Shown one piece after another: positions 26,801 to 38,800 of a DNA stretch of 64,000 nt. Source of the stretch: Diprion similis. Lineage: Eukaryota; Arthropoda; Insecta; Hymenoptera; Diprionidae. The stretch is taken from NCBI RefSeq assembly GCF_021155765.1, contig NC_060106.1:15154031-15218030 (forward strand). Direction: 5' to 3'. A program made the position numbers and the translations under genes. The notes beneath the pieces are model-generated. The model searched no databases. It was not told where the DNA came from and was given only the letters and a program-made list of their open reading frames with translations. Position 1 is the stretch's first letter, and every line of letters begins with the position of its first letter.

Positions 26801-29800
26801 CGTTTTCCTCTTCTTTGTTTTGGTTTTTTTTTTTATTCAATTTTTTTTTTCATCCTCTTCAACGCCGAGCTACAAGTAGGGAAATGGTCACGAACTGTTC
26901 GTTTTCGTCGTCGACCTTACAAACATTCAATGTGAATAAATGTTAATTGGTCAACGTTACTGCATTGATTCAGCAGATTTGGCACAATTAGGTTTCAATC
27001 TGATAACAACAGCGATTATTGTCTGCTACGGATGAGCCAGCGTCTTTGAGTTGGTCAACAAAACAATCAGGGCGGTTCCATCTTTGGAAGACAATTATTT
27101 TATTGCATGTATCGATTTGAATGGTGAGGAAAATTGAAGAAAAATAAAGAATTTCATACTTCAAACGGATTTGTTATCGTCTAATTATGTAAATAATTAG
27201 TGACCGTAATAACGATCGGAAACCTTATATTCTTGAAAATGATAAGTAGATCCGAGTATAATCGATAAATACTCGGAGCCAAGTTTTCTAAACGACAAAG
27301 TTTCTTTTCCTTTCAAAATTTTATCATCAGTTCCATTCGAAGAATCGAATCTCTGTAAAGGTAACCTTTGGAAGACCGAAATACGACTGAAAGAGTCTCT
27401 CAATTATCACGCGAGTCGAGTCTAACGAATAACGAAGCTGCCACATCGCGGACGTTCTTGAAGTCACGCGAACTGATCGACGACAGTTATTAATTGTTAA
27501 AGAAACATCTCTTCGAGCAGATTGTTCGACGGTGGATTTGACGGTGCAGTCAGCGTTGGTACTTGCCGTGTGAAAACAAAGTTGTTAAGACACGTAGAGG
27601 TATATGTGTGCAAATATTATATACACGGAATAACAACCTGCCTGCCTTTGAAATGTACGCTTATCGCGGAATCAACTTGAGAAGGTCGTGAAATGAGAAT
27701 AATTTTAACCGTATTTATGTATGATGGAAACTGATTGTACCGGTCGGTACTGATGAACATAAGGATGAGTGAATCGGTGTACGAGTGTAGAAGAATTTCT
27801 TTTTGTTTCATATTTAAGCAGCTGCAGGTATAATTATCGGTAATGTATTTTCAAAGGTTTCAAAAGAGTACGTAATCGTGATTCGACGTAAAACCGAAGT
27901 GAAACTTTTCATATAAATCTGTGAAGTAAAATTTGAGAATAACCGCGTGTCAGAAAAGAGATCCGGAAAATTTTGGTACGCGATTTTGGAAGCACCGAAT
28001 ATTTTATGGTTCAGGTATTTCGTTAAAACTGGTTTTCAACCGTCTGGCGAGCATTCGGACGCTAACAATAAGTAGTTATTCCCTGTAGAATCGAGCTTGC
28101 GTGAATGCGATTGCGAGTTGTTAAGTCGAAAGCGATGAGACGAAAATAGATGGAATAATCAATTGCCCTTGTAGGTAATTCCCCTAGGGACCGCGGTTTT
28201 AACGTGTACTTCGATGTGGCTCGTCGATGTCGAGTGCGACGAAAATTTAGAAGCTTAATTCACAGAAGTGTCTGCTGACGCGTATATTACACTTGCACGA
28301 TGTCGTATATGTGCGATTATTGGTACTCGATAGTCGATTTTAAACCGAGTCGCGAGTCGTTATAATAATATATATATTTCATACTTTGATGGTACGCGAA
28401 TGGAGTCAGGAACGGATTTTTTTTAACGCGATATTTCGCAATAGAAGAATAAAGTGAAAACAGAATTTATCTATTTAGACAGGGACTTGGCTGATTTTCT
28501 TTCCCCTCTGATCAAATAGAGACAAAAATATCTGAAATTTGAACGTGGCAGGTTAATTCGATCGCTTACGTAATTCCTTTTATTTGATACGAATCCAACT
28601 GCCAGAAGTATAACATATGGCGTGTTCTGACTTTCAGGTATATAATATACTGCAAATTACGTACGACGATCTTTACTTTCAATTGATCGCAAATCTAATC
28701 CTAAGACAGCGGCCAGAGGATCTTATGGAGCGGGGTTTAAATGCCAAGTTTGAAAAGTTTATTAAGCGCCAAATTCCGATTTTTTTCGTGCCGAAAGTTA
28801 GAATAAAGAAATCAAACTTTGGTCAAACATTAAAGTTCCGACAGTGGAAAAATGAGAAAATTTAAGAATCTGAAACATAGAAATTCCGAATGATCGAAGA
28901 TTTTCATTTCCGTGAATTTCTAGCTTGGTCAAATTTCACCAATTTGATCTTCCTTTGTTTTGGATTACCGATATTTTTACCTTCGGAATCCTAGCCATTC
29001 TGATTTTCGGAAATTTACTCTGTCGAAACTTTATTTTTCGAGCTTTTGCTCTATCGTAACTTGAATTTTCAGAAGCCGGACGCTTTCGAAACTTCAACCG
29101 AGCCACGATCTCATCTAGAACTGTGTAATACAAGTATAAAAACACGTCAAACTACAATAGTGCAAAAAATATCGGTATAAGGTAAAAACAAAATGAAAAA
29201 AAAAGAATCTTATTCTCAGAATTCCGCGTAGTTGGGTACATTCATTAGACACATACACTCTAGTAGGAATGTTAAATACCTCCACACCTGCAATTACCCC
29301 GACGGCGATAATCGCGGATAATATTACCTACGGCGACGACGACGTGACATCGGAGCATGCATGCAGCATCTATTATACGCGTCGTTTAAACAAGCCTGAT
29401 TGTTAATGGTATTTTTATTATTACTAGTTACTGCGTGACTCTTTGCCTCGTGAGTCCTAAATCAATACACTTGCTGCCGTGCCTTTCCACGCAGGCATTT
29501 TCGATCGTAGTCACAGCAGCTGATCAGCCATCTCACATTGCAAAGTGAGCACATGACTGTCACCGACGTCGTCGTCGTCACAGTCACATGCCATAATCGA
29601 ATAGTTTACTAACTATTGCAAGGCTCGTGATCCGGTGCTCTGTATAATTTATAATTCATCCTATAAACCACGTGCTTGGTTAACATGACCTAACGTAACT
29701 CATCGTCGGGCTGCCCTAGGCTAGACGGAGTAAACGACTATTGCAGCACTGCATTGCACTGTCTGATCGTCTTTATGGGAAAGCATGAATGGGATTCTAT

Positions 29801-32800
29801 AGAGGGTAAATATGTGTCGGCAAACGAATTGGAAATAACATTTTAAATATTCGCAGTTACACGTATTTGTTTGGAAAATATCCTGTCGCGTAACTAGCTG
29901 CTGGTAATTAATATTCCATTACTGATATACCGACTATCAAGATGTAGGAAAACCCCGCGTAATGATCGTTCATCGCGACTAGAATACGTGCGAACTTTGC
30001 GAAGAATCGCGATAGCGAAATCGCTGAGCTTAAGAATTGTATGAATGATATTAGAAAATTTATTGATGGATGAAATCGGCGGATTAAATCAAGCGTACAT
30101 GTGATTCCGATTCGTAACTTAATCCGTGAGGCGTATTTTCAACATCCGGTCGCGATTGCGTCTAGGACTGTATTTCGGTAGATTAAGACTTATATCTATA
30201 TAGAAGCGGTTGAACTTATAATGCATAGATGCTATAATATATTCGCAGTTCTAAGATGTGCGAATAAGCCTAAGTTTTAATGATTTATATAAACATAAAT
30301 TCTATGTGAAATAATTACAATCGCAAGCTTATCGAATACGAGAAAGATAACACGTAGCCACAGCTCGACTCTGGATAATATATTGGCTCAATGTCAGATA
30401 GCAACGATCCAGATGGAAGAAGATGAGATCTGACCCCAATTGATCACTCGGACAAAGATGATCGGAATCTCTGAAATAACAATTGTTTTTCGCAAATTGT
30501 AGGATCGACGTGCGGATATTTGTTATGAAAATTCGCAAGCTCATTACCGAAAGCTTTCATGCTCAATTCGATCACTGATTAATTTCAAAGAAAAAAATCC
30601 TCCATCTAAAAAAATCACAAATTTTGCTCGTCGAAATTGAAATGATGACCGATATCATCGAGGAGATTTATTAATGACAGTCTAGGTATTTATTCTTCGT
30701 TAGAAATGGCCCTCAGGATATCGTCCTTAGCATTGAGGACTGAGGTTAGGACATGAATTCCCTCTCAGAACACGTACAACGGCTGGTCGTAACCGAAGGA
30801 TCGCTAAGCGTTGGAGTTGAAGGTCCGCGACGAGGCTTCGGCCGGAAATCTATTAGAGGCACGTGATCTTGACCCAGACCATGATGGGTGTTTCGGGGGA
30901 AGACCCATGAGAATTGGACCAAATAGTGTACTCAAATGTGATTTAGACAAATGGGGGAATCTGAGACGAGCAGTAAGTCACGTCGCAGTTGTTACTGTGG
31001 AAGAAATCTAACGAGTTACGATTGACGGATGCTTTGAACAGTCAGAAATATCGCATCAATTTTTCTGCAGACATGATTTTTGCATTTTGTCTAACATTTC
31101 TAACGACGTTATTGGTATGTATAATTCCAGAGACGATCAAGTAACTTAGGATCGTACTTTTGAGTTCTTCGGCAACAGTTTTTCCTTTACAAAACAAACG
31201 CAGGTAGATTACACGAATGTATTACATATTTTTGAGAGACTAGGGTGTGTAGAACGCAGGTAGAAGACACCTGCTTGAGTATTAATAGAAACGTTGACAC
31301 AATACAAACGACCAGGGTGAACGGCACGATATTGACGCAGTCAAGCGCCAGGCTTAGAGTTTCGTTGTCACGTAGCCAAGAGAACCTTCAATTTCAAAGA
31401 CATCTAATTAAGACGTTGATTCGCCGAGTGACGAGCGAGTTAAAACCGTTCAAGAGAACCCGCGGGATACACGCAACAGAGTACAAGAATACTTTATACA
31501 CACGTATAAAGTAGAACGTATAAAACGGTCACGTACGTATTACTGCGATGAAGAGTCGTTTATGGAAATATTTAAGAGTGCACGAAAAGCTCGTGTCGAC
31601 TCAAGACGTGGTACTTTTTCTTCAAGGTAAGACCTTGCAGGGTACAAAAGTAAGAAAAGAGTAAGAGAGAGAGAAAGAGAGAGAATTGCACGAAATGAAA
31701 TTCTTCACGGGCGAAGAGCTTACATCAAAGCACAATTCACGATTCTCTTCACTTTTTCCACGGAAGTGTTAAATATCGATTGGCGCCAAAAATTCATACT
31801 TTTCGTTAAGTTCGTTGCAAGATAATCGCGGATTGAGTGTTCATCAATTTATTACATTCGTAAGCTGCGAAGTTCTTTTTAAGAAATAAATACACAGATT
31901 AAAAAAACTGAAATTATCAACAAAAACTTAAGCATCGATGCTTCATTTGGAATTGTTTTGAAAGTGTTAAAAATATGGTAGATTCCTTCGATTTTACACT
32001 GCGGAAGAACATTTTTTAATGTCGTTGAATTGAGTTTCATTTAAAAAAAAAAGTATTTTAATCGATTTGTTTTAAATTAAAGTATTTTCATAGATTGAAA
32101 TCTACAAAATTTTCAATCCATCTTAAGTGATCTAAAGCGAAGCATCAATTCCTAAGCTTTTCACTCCCATTGCACGATATAATTTTTATATTTCAAGTTA
32201 TATTTATCTGTGTAGTTTAGGAGTACAACAGACTAATGAACAATGAATTAGCGATGACCTTGTAATAAGATTATTGAGTAAATAGCATAAATTTCTGGCC
32301 AAATATTCTCTTCAACCCTCTCCAACGAAATAACAAATGATAATCCTCATCCGTTTCATCCCCTTTCACGATTCTGTTACGAGAGCGTTTATCTGATCCA
32401 TGGATGTTTGCCAGATATTTGCCATTAGGCATGAATGATGCAAAGGTGGATGCGTCAACGGATAGAGATCCGTGCCGTCACGTTCGAAGTTTGACGTTGA
32501 AACCACGCCGCCGTAGTGTTATGTGCACATAAATTAGTCATGCAGTCAGCTTTGGCGTTATCGATGGGTTCTATTTTAGTCCACGGTGAGTTTTAAATAA
32601 ACAAAAATAAAAAAAAAAAAAATCGATATATATGCATAAAGAGGAATCGCGCGTTAATCGACGATCCGTTTATGGATGTAAATTGGCGGTAATTGGATAT
32701 ATCCACTGTACTATTTATCGGTAAATATTCTCTTTGAACGTGCGAGCTGCACAATTTATACTTAGAAACGTAACATTTCCAATCTAGTGGTAAATATCTA

Positions 32801-35800
32801 ACGGGTGAAAGTTGCGCAATGAATGATTTACGTGTATGTTATACATACAATTAATCGATTACGTCGTCTTCGCTCGATTTTTCGCGATTGTTGATTCCCA
32901 GCAATTGTTTCGACTTTCACTGCTGAAGGTATACATTAAGATAACTAATAAATAGAAATTATTGCGAAATAACGGATTAGGATTGCACCTCTCAGTCCGA
33001 CCTTCACCTCTATTTTTTTCGGTCATCTATTTTGTTCAATGCGATTAATCGCTCTCTGCATCCTCGTGTGCCAATCGCATTTAGACAGTGTGTACTATGC
33101 CTTGGACATCAATTTATGGTTAACAGGTTTTTTGCGTAAGAAATTCTTATAAAAATCGTCGGACATATTACAAGCCTTAAGATTGCATATATATGTATAG
33201 GGAATTCCCGTCAATCATTCTGGATTGTCTAACGGTAAGCGGTAGACTTTTCTCCTGAGAAAAAAATACGGGTTGATTTTTTCCTCTTTATTTCGCAGTC
33301 GACGATACAAGGAAAGCGAAATAAAAACGTACAGAATCACCGCGGCTTTTGCAAGGAGAGTAATAACGAATGCATAAAGAACTGCGGAACTACGAAGAGA
33401 AGCTTGGGTTTCATTTGGCGTACGTCTGAAATGGCGAGATTCTTCAAGTGCGGAGGGACTCCAATTAAAACTTTTCTTTCAAAGCTTTTGAAACCGAACG
33501 CCGTGACCGTTCTACGCTTGTAGTCGTCGTTTCTCTACTGCAGTCGTTATCACACGATCATATATCCGAAATACCACGGTTATGATCCGGCTCAGATTCG
33601 GCACAGGAAGTGATATAAGATTCGGATTCTTTGCTGATCCATTCAATTAGCTATTCGCAAATATATAAAAATTTCGCCAATCTAATGTAGACCGAAAAGC
33701 TAGAAGGTCGTTGTGATAATTGGGAATTTTCAAGCTTTTGTACGACAGTTTTATACCATACATTTCATCACGCCTAAATATTTTAAGGAGATTTACGGTA
33801 GCGAGTAGATCACACACTCGATACGAATGAAGAACCTCCGAGTTCCAAAATCGAATTTTTTTAAATGTGATTCATGGCTCAGACATTTAGCCGATTTTTA
33901 TCGATGTAAAAATAATTTTCACGACTACAATTAAGGCAAAATTGCATGAGTAATATTCAGTCAGCAAGACAGGCTGAAATTAGAACGCAATAGTTATAAA
34001 CGTCGATGTCAATATTTGAGAAGATAGCGAAAATGCTTGGTCCGATAAAATGATGTAAGGCGCGAGCATTTTACTGACAATGCGGCTTAAAGAATTCTCG
34101 TCGATTATCCCGAAGTGACGTTATCTAAATTTAAGTCTGGCTCAACTCCCCGTCTGTCCAGTGAGTGTCATTGTCAAGAACTCGTCTCTATCCCTCTCCA
34201 AACAATGCCGACAAATACAAAGTGTCTAATGTATTTTTACAGGGAAGCGTATAACGCATTATAGATAAAAAAAAAAAAAAAATTACAAAATGTATACAAC
34301 TGTTGGGATTATTAATAATTACAATCAAATAACATCTTCAATTGAATTGAATTTAACGCTGTGTACGTTAAGAGGTGATTGACTCTGAATTGATTGTTTA
34401 TAATGCACTCTCATTGTTAGCCATGATAACGTTATGGTTTTCTTTGCATAATTTTTGCATCGTACACACGACACTCGTTTTAAATACACGCACCTACATA
34501 ATAAGCTTCTCACTTACAACACGCGGGAAATCCGATCGTCGGATAAACGAGAAGGTATAATGAAAATCGATTGAAAATATAATGCGTCGTGCAGTGAAGA
34601 AAAGATCAGTTCGTCGATACTCCTGAAAACGGTGAAAAGTTGCTATACCTACTATCAATGGCAGAGTATAACGCTGGTTCATCTACGATCACTCAGCAGA
34701 AAAAATACCGACCAAAGTCCACGACAAACGATGTAATATATATTATAGTTTTGACGATTCACAAAAATATGAGTCAACGATTATATCCGTAGATAAATTG
34801 ACTCGGAACTATTAACGCGAGTCAATGACGAATTCCGGGCTTTGAATAGAATATTTCATTAGTTTAATTTAAAAAGCTTCTAGTTATTTGAAAAATAAAA
34901 TTAAGTAATATCTGAACGGCAAATCAGCGTAAAACTTAAGAATGAAATATTAATCAAAAGGTCTGTAAAAACCGAGTTACTCCAGTCCTCGATTTATTAC
35001 CCACTCATCACAGATAGAATCGATACCATCCCGCAATCGCTGAAATGGTTTTTCGCCATTACGGTCTCGTCACGTAACACAAAGAGAGATAGCGATAAAA
35101 GGAGAACGAAGAGCGGATAGTCCGCAAAAAAAGACAAGGAAAAAAAAAAAAAAAATTGAACGGAAATTACCTCGATTTTCAATATAATTGTAGGTCAAGC
35201 GCGGTGAGCGATACGGATAAAAACGCAATTCGATCGCTCTCAAAGTATGACTGACAATGAGTGAGGAAAAGGTCGACCGATAAGTTACGCAATATTTCCG
35301 ATATCCTGACGCAGAAGAAACTGGAATAAAAAAAAAAAAAAAATAAAGAAAAAAAATTTGGCAAAAAAGAAAAACCACAAACGAAAAAAACTCACCTCCG
35401 TAAAAGATGAAAGGAAATAAAATATCGACTACTCGTCACGGTTCGTTGGACGGTTTCGTGAGTTTTTACTATTAAAAGTTCGATGTAGGATTTATCAATA
35501 GTAAGATATAGCAAACAAGCGTTACTACTGCGCTTTGATCCGAACGTTGTAGGCGAGCGTGGTGGGTCCTTCGAAAAACCGGAAGTGTGTACCGGAACAG
35601 CGATTCGTCGCGATCTAATTATCGTCACTTGCTGCTGCTGATTAACACGTAAGAGAACGGTGGAGTATATAACATCTATTGTACACAATATTGGTACAAC
35701 ACATGATATTCTATACGGTTGCCTGTTAGCATGAAAAACTTGAAAGCATTCTAGATGTTGGACAAGGCTAATAAACAAGCGACTAAAGTATACGCAGATC

Positions 35801-38800
35801 GTAAGATACATGTGCAATTTCCTTTCTTCGTACGTGTCTAAGACCACGTTCTGTAGTTTGAGTAAGTCGATGGCGATTATTTTCCAGAAGTATATAATAT
35901 TTGCGTAAGATTTACGTCAATTTTGCAAGGATTTATATATTCTGTTGTGTATATATATATTAATCATATCCGTAAGTTTTGTATAAGGATAAAAAGTGAC
36001 GCTGTGTGGAAATCGAACTTTAATTTATGCTCGTTGAAGAGATTTAGAAGATATTTGAAATCTGGCTTATTGTGCCAGTTGGAGAAAATTAATCTAGAAA
36101 AATTTACCCAAACATCATAACGTCGCAGCAAGTCCACTTTATGTTTATATTATTTTTTACATTTCTGTTAGTGAATATGAGAGAAATTTATTTAATTTTA
36201 ACATCTAAGTTGTCATATCAATATTTAATTTGCAATTTTTTTTGTTTGCATTAAAAGATGGTTAAATCAATCCCAAACTTTTATTCGACTTGCTGGGAAA
36301 TTTTTTTTTTCTAACCGTGTTTTTTTTTAGTATAAATGTAACAGATTTTACTCTGCATTCCTACAGTTTTCAGTAAAATCTGCTTCGTGATTCCCTCCGT
36401 GAATGTAACTTAAATATATTGTTAATGAATAATTGGCAAGACTGCAGGTGTGGATAAATATATGATAGCGAAAAAGGCCGGTTTTTTTGTATCAATCAAA
36501 GTGACTCACCAGTCAGGAAAGAGAAGAGAAGCCGCCGCGAGGATGTCGCGAAGTAAAGTCGTCGCTGGAGGAACGTGCGGAAGGATTACGGGGGCAAAAA
36601 CGCCGCAAACCCCGGCGCCTCGGCCATGCTTAGCTTCGTACCGACCCAGATAGACGGTCAGGTATCCCAGGAGACGATAATGCGAGGGCGGAAGTGTTGC
36701 CAGGAGATCCTTCGTCGAGTTTATCCAGCTCTCGTGATCCTTGGCATAGTTTTCTGCAGGCATTAAAGTAGATACGTCGAGGATCGTTTATCATTACAGG
36801 TAAATTCCGGGTCGCTGAAAAGCTTCATAAATAATTCATCGTTTGTTCAAAATTTCAGATAAAAAATTCCAAATTTTTAATAATCACGCGTTCAATTTCT
36901 TACACAGTAATACGAACTTTGCGGAGTTAGAATAAAGGAAAGAAACAACTGGTTTATTTGTTTTTTTATTTATTTTGAAAAGTGTGAGACGACTCTTGAC
37001 TCGATATATTACGTATCTGTAATCAGTTTTTGTTATAAAAAAAAAAAAAAAAAAAAAAACGTGTCGCGAGGAATATTTTTTCACATGAAAGACACGCGCT
37101 GCAAATATTGGGATCGATTGCTGCAGCGATAATAAGATACGTGTAGAATTGCAGTTTGCAGATATATGCATATAATAAGGTTCGCGTGCTCTCGGGAAAC
37201 TCGTCTACTTTCTGTCATAATAGGAAGTCTAGAGAAGCTCTCTGAGAAGCCAGGGAAGTTATAACAATAGAAACTTATTATTAGCCAGGCGGAGAATCCT
37301 GCAGAGTTCACCTACTTTGCCCTGTTCGCGAGATGAATTATACCTGGTTGAGAGAAGAAAAAAAAAATAACGCGAAGATGGAAGAAGAAAATGGGACAAA
37401 ATTATTCCGCTCCAAATGCTTCTGCATCTTTATGTTTATAAACGATAGAATTTGCAGTGTAAAAACTTGTTGACAAAACTTTTTGTTTTTTCTTATTTTA
37501 ACTCAATTATTGCATTGTTTCCAGAATATATTGTACAATTTGTAAACTGTAAAATTGACTGTGTGGACTTTTTGTATGATTCTTATAATCGACGGTTTAC
37601 TATAAGAAAAACAGAACGTGGGTTAATTCCGTTAAAATATTTACCAATCAAAATCACCGTTCGGACAAACGAGAATAAAATAATAAAATAATATCGTGTT
37701 GAATCTATTATAAATTTGCTTTGTAGTAAATTTTTTTCAATTTACGCTGCGAATAACGTTGCCGGTATTTTTTTTTCTCTGTAAAAAAAATTTTCATTCG
37801 ATCTAAAATTCAAAGAGAAATAAAATTTTGCAGGAATTATAATGCAATTTGCTTCAGCCGCGTTTCATTTTCCGACCTAAAGTGACTCGAGTGAATGAAA
37901 TTCCCCAGAACGGATCGAGTGATCGGTTATATGTATATATGTACAGTTCAAATATGCACTTCATTCGATTGAAATTGCATTCCATGTTTGCGATTTATTC
38001 GTGTTCTGTTCAAATTGAATACTGCATTGAATACAAAGGTATGCCGAGCATCTGGGCGAATCAATTTATGATCAATCCAATCGAGCTGTTTCAGTTCGTT
38101 GAATACAAAATATTCATTCGATATGATACGCGTATAGGTTTTGCAACGGAATGTTCCAGTAGGTTCGTATGTTTAAACAATCACATTTCCGGATGGCATT
38201 ACAAGATCGACGATTCAATTTTTCATTGAAAATATTCTCCGCATACCTACACAATGCAAGGTTATTAAAATACGAATCATTCAACAGAGGTCACAAATTA
38301 TTATGATATATAATGTATAACTTTTCAAAGTTAAACTGCATGGTAGGTGCATCTATAAAAACGGAGCACCGGAGAGAATTGAACTTTTAATTATTTACGC
38401 GAACTTAAAAAAGGTATAAATAAATAAAATAGCGACAGTAAATAGATTTCATTCAATCCGAGAAAACTTTTTATTATAATATGAGAGAGTATGAACAACT
38501 TAAATTATAGGTTTAACAGGGCGACGACAATATTGTTAAAATAAAATTCCCTGACTTTTCACGATGTCAAAAAATTCAGGATTTCCTGACGTTTTCCCAC
38601 AAAACTGATTTTATATTGGCTAGCTTTTATAACCAAAAGCTCGAGAAGTTATTAGCACTTTCTAATTCCATTTTTCCAGGTAAGCGTGACCGGTAATTTG
38701 GCGAAGGATCAAATTAACGATATTAAAAAACCAAAAAACGACTCACGTGCGTGGGAAAGAAGAAGACTGCCGACTAGGGTGGAGGGCACAACAGGTTGCG

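Larger units (their letters stand above)
15990..36509 (-). other. FAM13A: giant intron of the FAM13 homolog
   Basis: It runs 20.5 kb from the GTGAGT donor after exon 3 to the TTACAG acceptor before exon 4. I found no convincing internal coding exon. It holds MITEs at 16.2, 18.0, 18.9, 24.1 and 25.7 kb, microsatellites at 17.5-17.9 kb, and a candidate alternative first exon ending at 35396. Several open frames of 80-125 residues (25-26.6 kb) overlap the MITE at 25678-26172 and are not supported as genes. Confidence 0.7.

Noticed and set aside
37849..38229. 126-codon plus-strand open frame in FAM13 intron 2
   Set aside because: No recognisable motif, AT-biased composition, antisense to an intron, and no clear splice or promoter context.
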